Positions 56,266 to 64,000 of a stretch of 64,000 nt of DNA are shown in pieces. How positions within the stretch are numbered: position 1 is the stretch's first letter; each line of letters begins with the position of its first letter. The stretch is taken from positions 123,558 through 187,557 of the forward strand of contig NZ_CAMLMJ010000005.1 in the NCBI RefSeq assembly GCF_946481145.1. The letters run 5' to 3'. The notes below the pieces were generated by a model, which worked only from the letters and a program-made list of their open reading frames with translations, ran no database searches and was not told the origin of the DNA. The position numbers and the translations under genes were made by a program. The DNA is from an uncultured Sediminibacterium sp. (GTDB lineage Bacteria; Bacteroidota; Bacteroidia; Chitinophagales; Chitinophagaceae).

Positions 56266-56952
56266 ATGGCAGATGAAAAAAAAATGACGGAACAGGAAAG
56301 TCTGGACCTCATTACAAACATGATACAAAAAGCGAAAAGCAGCTACCATGATACAGGTATCGGATCCTTATTATGGGGAACTGTAGTGTCTATAGCCTCT
56401 TTTGTATCTTACTTTGAACGTACCTATGATTTTAGCATTGGATTTGATATCTGGCTGATTGTTTTAGCCGCTATCGTACCGCAAATAATTTTTTCCATCC
56501 GCGAAAAGAAAGCAAACCAGGTTAAAAAGTATGAAGATGATGCGCTTAATAGTGTATGGCTGGTATTTGGCTTATCCATTTTTGCACTAAATATTTACCA
56601 GATTATTGTTCCCGAAGTTACTGCCCGGTTTATTCAGGAAGACGGCTGGAATATGACCAAACATTATATTGATGGCAGTAAACCGGATGAAATTCTTCGA
56701 CCTTTTCCTCCGAGTTTCTATTCACTACTTATCATGCTATATGCATTTCCAACCCTTGTAACGGGTGTTGTTAAGAAGTTTAAACCTATGTTATTTGGGG
56801 CAATTATAACTTATGGTCTATTTATAACATCCTTGTATACACGTTCTGAATACGACTGGCTATTGGGCGGTGTAGCAGCAATTGTTTGTTGGTTTATTCC
56901 TGGCATTATTTTAAGAAGAAAGTACCTGGCGCAACAGAAAAAGCATGTTTAA
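56266..56952 (+). CDS. Membrane protein, paralogue of the preceding gene (b)
   Basis: A 228-residue membrane protein. The N-terminal ESLDLITNMIQKAKSSYHDTG and the C-terminal GGVAAIVCWFIPGIILRRKY match the preceding gene's plan. About five membrane helices are seen; a polar insertion near residues 115-145 (VTARFIQEDGWNMTKHYIDG) is absent from the paralogue. Its last 8 bp overlap the start of the winged-helix regulator gene, so translation of the two is coupled. This suggests the membrane proteins and regulator act in one pathway. Function unknown. Confidence 0.82.
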   Translation: MADEKKMTEQESLDLITNMIQKAKSSYHDTGIGSLLWGTVVSIASFVSYFERTYDFSIGFDIWLIVLAAIVPQIIFSIREKKANQVKKYEDDALNSVWLVFGLSIFALNIYQIIVPEVTARFIQEDGWNMTKHYIDGSKPDEILRPFPPSFYSLLIMLYAFPTLVTGVVKKFKPMLFGAIITYGLFITSLYTRSEYDWLLGGVAAIVCWFIPGIILRRKYLAQQKKHV

Positions 56953-57232
56953 AGAACTGGATCCCATATTACACTCACAACTACGACTAGCTGTCGTAAG
57001 CCTGCTTATTGGCGTTAAAGAAGCGGAATTTACTTTTATCCGCGAAAAAACCAATGCCACAGCAGGAAACCTGAGTGTGCAGGTACAAAAATTAAAGGAT
57101 GCAGGATATATTGAAGTAACCAAGCAATTCAAAGACAACTACCCCCAAACTACCTGTAAAATTACCCCAAAGGGCATAGAAGCATTCGAAGCCTATGTAC
57201 AGGCGTTACAGCAATACCTTAAAGTCGGATAG
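56945..57232 (+). CDS. Winged-helix DNA-binding regulator (HTH_34/MarR-like)
   Basis: A 95-residue protein that is a single winged-helix domain of the HTH_34 type (LDPILHSQLRLAVVSLLIGVKEAEFTFIREKTNATAGNLSVQVQKLKDAGYIEVTK is split here: helices at ~8-25, 28-36 and the recognition helix at ~40-55). The wing is KITPKGIEAFEAYVQAL. It should bind DNA as a dimer. The gene overlaps the upstream membrane-protein gene by 8 bp, a sign of strict co-expression; self-repression of the four-gene unit is likely but not shown. Confidence 0.88.
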   Translation: MFKELDPILHSQLRLAVVSLLIGVKEAEFTFIREKTNATAGNLSVQVQKLKDAGYIEVTKQFKDNYPQTTCKITPKGIEAFEAYVQALQQYLKVG

Positions 57233-57238
57233 TGGAGG

Positions 57239-57354
57239 GATCTTTGAGTTTTTGATCTTTGATCTTTGATTATTTGATTTTGGGAGATGGGGGATTTTGC
57301 GTTTGCCAATAGGTATAATGAAATAGCCATGGTCTATGATCCATGGACTATGGA
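57239..57354. repeat. Two heptamer arrays: GATCTTT family and CCATGGT family
   Basis: At 57239-57283 GATCTTT words repeat with a mostly 7-bp step (slips to 8). At 57327-57354 CCATGGT, CTATGAT, CCATGGA, CTATGGA follow on an exact 7-bp step and are partly self-complementary. Together they fill most of the spacer between the regulator and ABC genes. Confidence 0.72.
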
Positions 57355-57395
57355 CTTTTCACCTTTTATTCTGTCTTTCTCCCAAACTTCCGCTG

Positions 57396-57403
57396 TACTT
57401 TTG
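57396..57403 (+). promoter_or_regulatory. Candidate -7 box of the ABC transporter operon
   Basis: TACTTTTG fits TAnnTTTG, ends 15 bp before the ATG at 57419, and has TTTC 17 bp upstream in the -33 position. Confidence 0.45.
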
Positions 57404-57418
57404 GTGTTATACATACAC

Positions 57419-58345
57419 ATGCAATCAATTATACAGGTAAACGGATTAACCAAACAATTTAAAAACCTCACTGCCGTAAACGATTTATCATTTACGGTTC
57501 AGGAAGGAGATGTGTATGGTTTCCTGGGGCAAAACGGAGCGGGTAAAAGCACGACCATTCGCATGTTGCTTACTTTAATTGCTCCCACGGCCGGGTCTAT
57601 TTCCATTTTCGGACAACCGCTCTCCACCCACCGGAAGGAAATATTGCGGGAGATAGGAGCAGTTATAGAAAAACCCGATGTCTATAAATACCTCAGTGCT
57701 ATAGAAAACCTGCGCCTTTTCGCCAGGTTAAGTGGGATGAAACCTAATGAACAGCAATTGATGCAACAACTTGAAATGGTAGGTTTAGCAGGAAGGGCAA
57801 AAGACACCGTAAAAACCTTCTCCCAGGGGATGAAACAAAGACTAGGCATTGCAGTTGCATTAATCCATAATCCAAGATTGATTATACTCGATGAGCCTAC
57901 CAATGGACTTGACCCCCAGGGAATAGCAGATATTCGAAACCTTATCAGGCATCTTAGCCGCGATTTAAATAAAACCATTCTTGTATCATCACATCTGCTC
58001 AATGAAATTGAACAAGTAGCTACAAGGGTATTGATTATTGATAAAGGTCGAAAACTGGTGGAAGGAACGGCTGCAGACTTATTCGATCCTTCACAAACAA
58101 TTGTTGAACTGGAAACATTGGATAATGACGCGGCCCTCGCAAACCTTCAGCAATCCAGGTGGGCCGACCAACTTCAACCCAGAAGATCAGGGGTTTTACT
58201 GATAAAACTACACCGGAACCAAATACCAGATCTGCACAGAGATTTGGTAGCAATGAATATTCCAGTACTCTCTCTGCAACCCAGACACTCATTGGAAGAT
58301 TATTTTTTACAGGTAACATCAGGAAAACATGCGCACACTAATTAA
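57419..58345 (+). CDS. ABC transporter ATP-binding protein
   Basis: A 308-residue ATPase of the ABC-2 (bacitracin/BcrA-like) class. The ATG at 57419 (MQSIIQVNGLTKQF) is used; the longer frame upstream would translate a repeat array. Walker A is GQNGAGKSTTIRMLL, the signature FSQGMKQRLGIAVALI, Walker B LIILDEPTNGLD, H-loop SSHLL. A C-terminal ~90-residue extension (from about 220) is typical of this class. It overlaps the following permease gene by 17 bp, so the two form one transporter. Substrate unknown; drug or lipid export are possible. Confidence 0.94.
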   Translation: MQSIIQVNGLTKQFKNLTAVNDLSFTVQEGDVYGFLGQNGAGKSTTIRMLLTLIAPTAGSISIFGQPLSTHRKEILREIGAVIEKPDVYKYLSAIENLRLFARLSGMKPNEQQLMQQLEMVGLAGRAKDTVKTFSQGMKQRLGIAVALIHNPRLIILDEPTNGLDPQGIADIRNLIRHLSRDLNKTILVSSHLLNEIEQVATRVLIIDKGRKLVEGTAADLFDPSQTIVELETLDNDAALANLQQSRWADQLQPRRSGVLLIKLHRNQIPDLHRDLVAMNIPVLSLQPRHSLEDYFLQVTSGKHAHTN

Positions 58346-59204
58346 TATAGAACTCTATAAGATATTCAAGCGACCAAGAACCTATATTGCTTTTGCTGCT
58401 ATTACTGCATTGATTGTAATGATTCAATTTGGCCTTAAGGTTGATGGCCAGAGCTATGTAGATTTTATGTTGAATGATATTGGTTCGACACTTGAAATAG
58501 ATGGCAATGTTTTAAATGGTTACCTGATTTGCTATATCATGCTGCAATTACTTTTGGTGCATGTGCCATTGCTGATAGCACTGATAGCTGCAGATATGAT
58601 TTCAGGTGAAGCCAATATGGGTACGCTTAGGGTACTGCTTTCAAAACCTTATAGTCGCACATCATTCATGTTGGCAAAATTTATTGCTTCAACCATTTAT
58701 ACTTTATTGCTGCTTATCTGGCTGGCATTCCTTGCATTGTTTGTAAGTATGTGGGTATTTGGAACAGATGATATGTTTTTAATGAAAAGCAGTTATGTGG
58801 TTTTATTGAAAGAAAACGATGTGTTCTGGCGATATATCGGAGCTTTTCTTTTTGCGGCACTTGCCATGACTACCGTCGCCGCGCTTGGTTTTTTTCTTTC
58901 TGTATTTGCAGAGAACTCAATCGGTCCAATAGTAGCCACCATGAGTGTTATCGTTTTTCTGACCATATTGAGTACCCTCAATATACCATTGTTTAATGCA
59001 GTTAAACCCTACCTGTTTACCACACACATGATTAGTTGGAAAGAATTTTTCGATATTCAGGTAAACGAGTCTAACGAAGCTATTTTAGGAAGTATACAAA
59101 ATAAAGACCGCATCATTAACTCTGCAATTGTGCTGATTTTACATATCATCGGTTTTGTAGCAGCAGCAATACTAATATTTAGAAGAAAAGATGTATTAAG
59201 TTAA
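58329..59204 (+). CDS. ABC-2 type transporter permease
   Basis: A 291-residue permease with about six membrane helices, starting MRTLINIELYKIFKRPRTYIAF, the typical N-terminus of ABC-2 family permeases. A long periplasmic loop follows the first helix (residues ~37-70). The C-terminal helix ends VAAAILIFRRKDVLS. It overlaps the ATPase gene by 17 bp and is followed 10 bp later by a LolA-like gene. Partner of the ATPase encoded at 57419. Confidence 0.93.
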   Translation: MRTLINIELYKIFKRPRTYIAFAAITALIVMIQFGLKVDGQSYVDFMLNDIGSTLEIDGNVLNGYLICYIMLQLLLVHVPLLIALIAADMISGEANMGTLRVLLSKPYSRTSFMLAKFIASTIYTLLLLIWLAFLALFVSMWVFGTDDMFLMKSSYVVLLKENDVFWRYIGAFLFAALAMTTVAALGFFLSVFAENSIGPIVATMSVIVFLTILSTLNIPLFNAVKPYLFTTHMISWKEFFDIQVNESNEAILGSIQNKDRIINSAIVLILHIIGFVAAAILIFRRKDVLS

Positions 59205-59214
59205 AACAAGGATC

Positions 59215-59910
59215 ATGCTAAAATTCATTACAGTATTATTCACCATTCACTATTCACTATTCACCGCGAATGCTCAGGATGCAACTGCATTGATTATGAA
59301 AGTGAAAGCCAAGTTAGACCTTGTGAACGATTATGAAGCTGATGGTAAAATGAAAACTAATGTGGCTTTTATTAAGGCCCCTATTGGCAAAGTAAAAATA
59401 TTTTATAAGAAGCCGAATAAATTCAAACTGAAAAAAGATGGTGGTATATCCTTATTGCCAAAAGGTGGCGTTTCTGTTAATATGAATTCATTGGTTACAA
59501 CCGACGAGTTTGTTGCATTGCCAGCAGGGGAAGCAGTTGTGGGCGGTGTTAAAACAACCATTGTAAAAATGCTGCCAACAAACGACAACAGTGAAATAGT
59601 GCTTACAACCATGTATATTGATGAAGCCAATCTGCTGATTAAAAAAGCAATTACCACTACTAAAGAAAACGGCACTTATGAGGTAGAAATGAACTATGGC
59701 AAATTTGCTACTTATGGCTTGCCGGATAAGGTAATATTTAGCTTTAACACAAAGAATTACAAACTTCCCAAAGGATTAACCCTTGAATTCGAAGACAATG
59801 AAAAGCCTGTTTCAGAAGAGCAAAAATTGAAAAACAGAAAAGGTAGGGTGGAAATAACCTATACCGGATATGCAATAAATAAAGGTATTGCAGATGCGGT
59901 TTTCAAATAA
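59215..59910 (+). CDS. LolA-like outer-membrane lipoprotein carrier protein with repeat-derived signal peptide
   Basis: A 231-residue periplasmic protein with a LolA/LolB-like fold: IMKVKAKLDLVNDYEADGK, VKIFYKKPNKFKLKKDGG and a run of amphipathic strands. The signal peptide covers residues 1-20 and ends ANA. Its hydrophobic core is encoded at 59238-59265 by ATTCACC, ATTCACT, ATTCACT, ATTCACC: four words on a 7-bp step, the same family as the intergenic arrays at 9619, 32566 and 44507. Cleavage after ANA looks normal. The protein is longer than classical LolA and its cargo is unknown. It follows the ABC-2 transporter by 10 bp and converges directly on the epimerase gene. Confidence 0.85.
   Translation: MLKFITVLFTIHYSLFTANAQDATALIMKVKAKLDLVNDYEADGKMKTNVAFIKAPIGKVKIFYKKPNKFKLKKDGGISLLPKGGVSVNMNSLVTTDEFVALPAGEAVVGGVKTTIVKMLPTNDNSEIVLTTMYIDEANLLIKKAITTTKENGTYEVEMNYGKFATYGLPDKVIFSFNTKNYKLPKGLTLEFEDNEKPVSEEQKLKNRKGRVEITYTGYAINKGIADAVFK
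59238..59265 (+). repeat. Heptamer array (ATTCACT family) inside a coding region
   Basis: Four consecutive 7-bp words, ATTCACC, ATTCACT, ATTCACT, ATTCACC, within the signal-peptide region of the LolA-like gene. Because 7 is not a multiple of 3, the reading frame moves through the word, producing FTIHYSLFT. Confidence 0.9.
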
Positions 59911-60786
59911 TTAAAACAGGGAAACAGACCAGCTACGTTGAAAAAGTCCACCGGGGTTTAATATATTAATGCCTTCCTTTGTCTCAATGTTCCCAGAAGC
60001 ATTTACATGGTCTGCAATACCACACCAGGGTTCTATACAAACAAAATCAGCATCTTTCGCACTCCAGATTCCCATATAAGGAAATCCGTGGTATTCGAGT
60101 GATAATCCGTGTGAATGCTTGTCAGAAAGAATAGCAATAGCGGTACTTTTTAACGACTTAAATACCAAAGCATCCCCATGAAACAAAGGTTTATGTAATG
60201 CGATTTGATCATTGTCATTAAAAAAGGGATTAGCGGCTTCCTGTATCAAACCATCTTTGGTTAATGGCCAAATGCCAGTATCTTCTTTCTGATTAAACTG
60301 TAAGTAATAATCTTCGAAACTCGTTCCTGATACAAAGGGAACTGCAAATGCCGGATGAGCCCCAACAGAAAAATACATTGTTTCATCACCAGTATTAATC
60401 ACCTCATAAATAACATGGATTTTATTTCCTTCCAGCCGATAAGTTATGGTGAAGGAAAACCGAAAGGGGTATACCGATAATGTTGCCGGATCATCCTGCA
60501 AATTAAATTGTAAAGTATCTACAGATTGGTGTGTTAGTTTAAATGTGCGTTCCCGGGCAAAGCCATGTCGGTTTAGTTTGTACGCACTTTCCTTGTAGTG
60601 ATAAGTGTTGTTTTTTAAACCTCCTACAATTGGAAATAATACCGGACTCTTTTTACCCCAGAAATCGGGATTACCTGACCACATATATTCCAATCCTGTT
60701 CCCTTATGCTGAATACTTTGAAGTTCAGCTCCCAGATTGCTGACGCTTACCGATAATATATCATTGGAAAAATGGTACAGTTCCAT
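59911..60786 (-). CDS. Aldose 1-epimerase family protein
   Basis: A 291-residue enzyme of the galactose-mutarotase superfamily. ATG at 60786 (MELYHFSNDILSVSV) is preferred; the longer frame upstream lies within pdxA. Conserved patches include RHGFARERTF with the catalytic-type His, SVGAHPAFAVPF with a second His, and the C-terminal LEYHGFPYMGIWSAKDADFVCIEPWCG with the general-base Glu. It resembles the YeaD/LacX-type branch. The stop abuts the LolA-like gene's stop (59910/59911). The ATG starts 4 bp after the pdxA stop, so the two are one unit. Sugar substrate unknown. Confidence 0.88.
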   Translation of the reverse strand: MELYHFSNDILSVSVSNLGAELQSIQHKGTGLEYMWSGNPDFWGKKSPVLFPIVGGLKNNTYHYKESAYKLNRHGFARERTFKLTHQSVDTLQFNLQDDPATLSVYPFRFSFTITYRLEGNKIHVIYEVINTGDETMYFSVGAHPAFAVPFVSGTSFEDYYLQFNQKEDTGIWPLTKDGLIQEAANPFFNDNDQIALHKPLFHGDALVFKSLKSTAIAILSDKHSHGLSLEYHGFPYMGIWSAKDADFVCIEPWCGIADHVNASGNIETKEGINILNPGGLFQRSWSVSLF

Positions 60787-60790
60787 GCGC

Positions 60791-61879
60791 TTATTCTGTT
60801 TCTTCAATTTTTTCATCCACCGCATTGGCAAGCATTCTTGCACTCATTTTGCGAAGCGGATTTTGGCGCATCTCAGCATAACCAAGTCTCATACGAATGA
60901 TCTCAATACATTCAAATGTTGCTGCAAGGAATGAAGCATGGTCTGCCTTTCCTTTTCCTGCAATATCGAAAGCTGTTCCATGGTCGGGACTCGTACGAAC
61001 CGCATTTAACCCTGCTGTATAATTAACTCCTTCACCTATAGCGAGTGATTTAAAAGGAATCAACCCCTGATCGTGGTACATCGCAAGTACCCCATCAAAT
61101 TTTTCATGTTGTCCACGGGCAAAAAATGCATCGGCGCTATAAGGTCCAAAAACAAGTATAGTGTGTTTGGCTTCCTTGATGGCTGGCTTAATGATGGTTT
61201 CTTCTTCACTTCCTATCAATCCTTCATCACCTGCATGGGGGTTTAGTCCTAGTACAGCAATTTTTGGTTTATCAATGCCAAAATCTTTCTGCAAACTATT
61301 ATGCATAATTTTCAGTTTGCTGAGAATGCCATCCTTCGTAATATGTTTCGCCACATCTGAAACGGTTACATGTTCGGTAACCAGGCCAACCCGAATATTT
61401 TCTGCAACCATAAACATCAATACATCACTTACGCCGAAAAGATCTTTCAGGTAAGGGGTATGGCCGCTGTAATTAAATTCAGCAGACTGTATATTTTTTT
61501 TATGGATGGGTGCTGTTACCAAACCATGAATCTGGCCCCCCTTCAGGGCCTGTGCCGCTTCTTTCAAAGAAATCAATGCGTATTTACCTCCGGTTTCGTT
61601 GAGTTGCCCGGGTGTAATAGCAATTTCCTCCTCCCAGCAGGGATAAATATTCACTTGTTTGGGATTAAGTCTATTGAAGTCTTTTCCGCTTGTATAGTTG
61701 AAATTGATATCTGGCAGACTTTTCTTGTAAAAGTTGATGCTTTTATTGCTAGCAAATACCACGGGGGTGCAGATATCCAGTAGACGATGGTCGCCCAGGG
61801 TTTTCAGGATCAATTCCAATCCAATGCCATTCAGGTCGCCACAGGAGAAACCAATTACAGGTTTTTGCATTTCATTCAT
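60791..61879 (-). CDS. pdxA: 4-hydroxythreonine-4-phosphate dehydrogenase
   Basis: A 362-residue enzyme of the DXP-dependent pyridoxal phosphate pathway. The ATG at 61879 (MNEMQKPVIGFSCGDLNGIGLE) begins at the family N-terminus; an in-frame ATG at 61972 would translate the CATGGTC heptamer array into MDHGPWTMDHM. Metal- and substrate-binding stretches are GLVTAPIHK, FNYSGHTPYLKDLF, GLNPHAGDEGLIG and AMYHDQGLIPFK. Length and motifs fit PdxA. It forms a unit with the epimerase and diverges from rsmA. Confidence 0.94.
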   Translation of the reverse strand: MNEMQKPVIGFSCGDLNGIGLELILKTLGDHRLLDICTPVVFASNKSINFYKKSLPDINFNYTSGKDFNRLNPKQVNIYPCWEEEIAITPGQLNETGGKYALISLKEAAQALKGGQIHGLVTAPIHKKNIQSAEFNYSGHTPYLKDLFGVSDVLMFMVAENIRVGLVTEHVTVSDVAKHITKDGILSKLKIMHNSLQKDFGIDKPKIAVLGLNPHAGDEGLIGSEEETIIKPAIKEAKHTILVFGPYSADAFFARGQHEKFDGVLAMYHDQGLIPFKSLAIGEGVNYTAGLNAVRTSPDHGTAFDIAGKGKADHASFLAATFECIEIIRMRLGYAEMRQNPLRKMSARMLANAVDEKIEETE

Positions 61880-61942
61880 CGGGAAAGCTTTAGGAGGTAA
61901 AAATACGGATAATTCGAGCAGGTAGCTAATGACGTATTGCAT

Positions 61943-62063
61943 ATGGTCCATAGTCCATGGTCCATGGTCCATAGTATATTCCTCATTATAAGCGCTGTTC
62001 TCACAAATCCGACATCAGCGATCAGCGATCAGCGATCAGAAATCATCCTCTGCCATCTGCCAT
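61943..62063. repeat. Three heptamer arrays between pdxA and rsmA
   Basis: At 61943-61977: ATGGTCC, ATAGTCC, ATGGTCC, ATGGTCC, ATAGTAT. At 62016-62043: CAGCGAT three times and CAGAAAT. At 62050-62063: CTGCCAT twice. All keep an exact 7-bp step although the words are unrelated. They lie in frame with rsmA and pdxA upstream extensions and mislead start prediction. Confidence 0.88.
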
Positions 62064-62070
62064 ATACCCG

Positions 62071-62078
62071 TACTTTTG
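62071..62078 (+). promoter_or_regulatory. Candidate -7 box close to the rsmA start
   Basis: TACTTTTG fits TAnnTTTG and ends 5 bp before the rsmA ATG, implying a nearly leaderless message. No TTTG at -33. Confidence 0.35.
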
Positions 62079-62083
62079 TGTTA

Positions 62084-62839
62084 ATGGAATACACCCTTAA
62101 AAAATCACTTGGCCAGCATTTTTTGAAAGATGAACAAATCTGCAAACAAATAGTAGATGCATTGCAGCAGGATACATTTGCCCGGTTGGTAGAAGTTGGC
62201 CCGGGAGGTGGTGCACTCACAAAATACCTGTTACAATTGCCGGGAATTGATTTTAAAGCGGTGGAACTGGATGATGAGAAAGTAGCCTATCTCGAACATA
62301 CTTATCCTGCTATCAAAGGAAAAATTATACATGAAAGTATACTTGATGTAGCGGTACCATTCGCGGACCAGTTTACGGTGGTAGGTAATTTCCCCTATAA
62401 TATTTCATCCCAAATATTGTTTCGCATTTTAGAATGGAAGCAACAAGTGCCTGTTATGATAGGGATGTTTCAGAAAGAAGTGGCAGAGAGAGTTGCTTCT
62501 AAATCCGGAAATAAAGAATACGGAATACTGAGTGTGCTTGTTCAGGCATTTTATGAAGTGGAATATTTATTTGATGTTCCACAAAATGCCTTCAATCCAC
62601 CCCCTAAAGTTATGAGTGGGGTTATCAAACTTACAAGAAAAGCAACTGTTTGTGACATGAAAAGTGAAAGGGCATTTTTTGTATTGGTGAAAGCAGCATT
62701 TAATCAGAGGAGAAAAATGTTAAGAAACCCGTTAAAAGGGATGTTTGATGCAACTGTTTTGCAAGAAGAATTGTTTACTAAAAGAGCCGAACAGTTGAGC
62801 GTGGAGGATTTTGCAGCGCTGACTTTTAGGATGAAGTAA
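62084..62839 (+). CDS. rsmA: 16S rRNA (adenine1518-N6/adenine1519-N6)-dimethyltransferase
   Basis: A 251-residue methyltransferase that dimethylates A1518 and A1519 of 16S rRNA. The ATG at 62084 gives MEYTLKKSLGQHFLKDEQI, the family N-terminus; the frame upstream is repeat-derived. The SAM site is VEVGPGGGALTKYLL, the catalytic motif NFPYNISSQI, and the C-terminal region has AFNPPPKVMSGVI and AAFNQRRKMLRN. Length is slightly short but complete. Formerly ksgA. Confidence 0.96.
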   Translation: MEYTLKKSLGQHFLKDEQICKQIVDALQQDTFARLVEVGPGGGALTKYLLQLPGIDFKAVELDDEKVAYLEHTYPAIKGKIIHESILDVAVPFADQFTVVGNFPYNISSQILFRILEWKQQVPVMIGMFQKEVAERVASKSGNKEYGILSVLVQAFYEVEYLFDVPQNAFNPPPKVMSGVIKLTRKATVCDMKSERAFFVLVKAAFNQRRKMLRNPLKGMFDATVLQEELFTKRAEQLSVEDFAALTFRMK

Positions 62840-62842
62840 AAT

Positions 62843-62890
62843 GAAATAAGGAATAAGAAATAAGGAATAAGAAATAAAAGAAATAACGAA
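62843..62890. repeat. Heptamer array (GAAATAA/GGAATAA family) after rsmA
   Basis: GAAATAA, GGAATAA, GAAATAA, GGAATAA, GAAATAA on a 7-bp step, starting 4 bp after the rsmA stop. No complementary arm follows, so it is a one-sided array. Confidence 0.82.
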
Positions 62891-62911
62891 TAATAAATTA
62901 GGGAGAATTGT

Positions 62912-63850
62912 ATGGGAGTTGGTAAGGTGATTATTACAGCGAAAGTTCATCCTTATCTGATTGAAAGATTAGAGAAGGCAGGGTATCAGTGCGTATATGA
63001 TGCCTCAATTGACTATGAAGCACTGTCTGAACAGATTGCTGACTGTACAGGAGTAATTGTAACTACCAGGATTCAAATAGATGCTGCCTTATTAGATAAA
63101 GCAAACACACTAAAATGGATCGGTCGCTTAGGCAGTGGCATGGAAAAGATAGATGTAAACTATGCAAGACAAAAGGGGGTGCAATGTGAGAGCAGTCCGG
63201 AAGGCAATAGAAATGCCGTTGCAGAACAGGCATTGGGAATGTTGCTTAGTATGATGAACCGCATAAACAGTAGTTATCTGGAAGTAAAAGCAGGTAAATG
63301 GATCAGAGATGCTAACCGTGGCGATGAACTTACGGGAAAAACAGTGGGTGTTATTGGCTACGGAAATACAGGTGCGGCATTTGCCCAAAAATTAAACTCA
63401 TTTAATGTCACCATACTTGCCAATGATGCGCACAAAACTGATTTTGCAAATGGGTTAGTGAGAGAAGCCGGAGTTGAACAAATACAGCGTTATGCTGATG
63501 TAGTTAGCCTGCATCTTCCATTGAATGAAACCACCTACCACTATGCAAACGATGCCTTTTTTAATGCACTCGAAAAGCAGCCTTATTTTTTGAGCACCTG
63601 CCGTGGAAAAGTTACCCATACTAAAGCACTGATACAAGCCCTTAAAGATGGAAAAATAAAAGCTGCCGCACTGGATGTGCTTGAAAATGAAAAACTGGAA
63701 ACTTATACAGAAGCTGAAAGAGCAGAACTTGATTGGCTACTAGATCAACCGAATGTGATCATTACACCACATATTGCCGGTTACAGTAATGAATCATATT
63801 ATCTGATGGCAAAAATCGTTTTGGATAAATTGGGAATTGGTGGTTTGTAA
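62912..63850 (+). CDS. D-2-hydroxyacid dehydrogenase family protein
   Basis: A 312-residue NAD-dependent dehydrogenase. The catalytic domain begins [18 protein letters not shown]; the Rossmann domain (~100-285) has [20 protein letters not shown], the substrate-side [12 protein letters not shown], the Arg/Gly of [19 protein letters not shown] and the catalytic His in [16 protein letters not shown]. Overall it resembles phosphoglycerate dehydrogenase or hydroxypyruvate reductase, but has no regulatory ACT domain. The substrate (phosphoglycerate, hydroxypyruvate, glyoxylate or another 2-hydroxyacid) cannot be decided. Confidence 0.9.
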   Translation: MGVGKVIITAKVHPYLIERLEKAGYQCVYDASIDYEALSEQIADCTGVIVTTRIQIDAALLDKANTLKWIGRLGSGMEKIDVNYARQKGVQCESSPEGNRNAVAEQALGMLLSMMNRINSSYLEVKAGKWIRDANRGDELTGKTVGVIGYGNTGAAFAQKLNSFNVTILANDAHKTDFANGLVREAGVEQIQRYADVVSLHLPLNETTYHYANDAFFNALEKQPYFLSTCRGKVTHTKALIQALKDGKIKAAALDVLENEKLETYTEAERAELDWLLDQPNVIITPHIAGYSNESYYLMAKIVLDKLGIGGL

Positions 63851-64000
63851 TCATTGCTGTCCGGTAAAAAAAGCATCTATCTCTGAAATGCTTCTGCAGC
63901 AATTATCTTGACGTAAGTTGAAAATAGAACCCTTACTTTTTAAAACGGCCTTATCTAAAGGGTTAAGCAATCTTTATTCCATTTTGACACTGAATAAAAT
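63851..64000. other. Right-edge intergenic sequence
   Basis: No complete gene is visible. It opens with ATTGCTGTCCGGT, close to words at 10429 and 12432 that start the dispersed repeat copies. On the minus strand a 38-codon frame ends in FFTGQQ and a stop, loosely like a transposase N-terminal block, but it is too short to name. The region may be the edge of a mobile-element remnant. Confidence 0.4.

Noticed and set aside
61879..61972. Upstream extension of pdxA that begins MDHGPWTMDH
   Set aside because: It is the translation of a CATGGTC heptamer array; the conserved PdxA N-terminus begins at 61879.
63851..64000. Insertion-sequence fragment (frame ending FFTGQQ and the word ATTGCTGTCCGGT)
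   Set aside because: Only ~38 codons are present, no terminal repeats or catalytic residues can be seen, and the window ends.

Overview
The window looks like chromosome of a Bacteroidota bacterium, most likely family Chitinophagaceae. The grounds are low G+C, a type IX secretion sorting domain, three TonB-dependent receptors with Bacteroidota-style leaders, several Bacteroidota-associated families (DUF1800/DUF1501, Haem_bd, 2TM domain, DUF4783, DUF2721), near absence of Shine-Dalgarno sites, and repeated TAnnTTTG boxes (the Bacteroidota -7 element) just upstream of starts. No tRNA, rRNA, CRISPR array, intact insertion sequence or prophage was seen. Nearly all of it is core genome.

Layout. 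1-1048 (minus): ECF sigma factor and a membrane protein cut by the window edge. 1353-7681: a DUF1800/DUF1501 pair, a TonB receptor, and a DUF2721 membrane protein. 7771-9546: ABC exporter. 9802-12362: YkuK-like RNase H protein, ORF6N protein, and engB, the last two between two diverged copies of a ~270-bp repeat. 12720-17521 (minus): second TonB receptor, a haem-binding-domain protein with a small partner, gpmI. 17727-21395: DUF4783, nadC, TPR histidine kinase, SUI1/YciH factor, ending in a 102-bp tandem repeat. 21716-29547 (minus): CDGSH protein, dnaX, GNAT-like protein, L,D-transpeptidase, rsmE, dnaB. 30142-38874 (plus): pheT, coiled-coil protein, zapA, rny, a four-helix-bundle gene, rplS, tatA, gatA, lytic transglycosylase. 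38932-44482 (minus): pabB, an acidic protein, purA, relA/spoT. 44656-51550: ABC exporter, a small ORF with a decayed nucleotidyltransferase, and the atpBEFHA operon. 51715-59910: third TonB receptor, small membrane proteins with a winged-helix regulator, an ABC-2 transporter pair, and a LolA-like protein. 59911-61879 (minus): aldose-epimerase-like protein and pdxA. 62084-63850: rsmA and a 2-hydroxyacid dehydrogenase.

The most unusual signal lies between the genes. More than twenty intergenic spacers hold arrays of a short word repeated with a period of 7 bp (8 bp in two cases). There are several unrelated word families, and many arrays sit as inverted pairs that would fold into long hairpins. 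One inverted pair encloses a four-helix-bundle gene and supplies its stop codon. Another word family is translated as the signal peptide of the LolA-like protein, and others create false upstream starts for pdxA, rsmA and relA/spoT. I read this as a dispersed heptanucleotide repeat system, reminiscent of the heptameric STRR repeats of cyanobacteria. Its mechanism cannot be told from sequence alone. Other points are a possible dnaX slippage site, a cluster of DnaA-box-like sites between the divergent dnaB and pheT, and an atp operon that stops after atpA.
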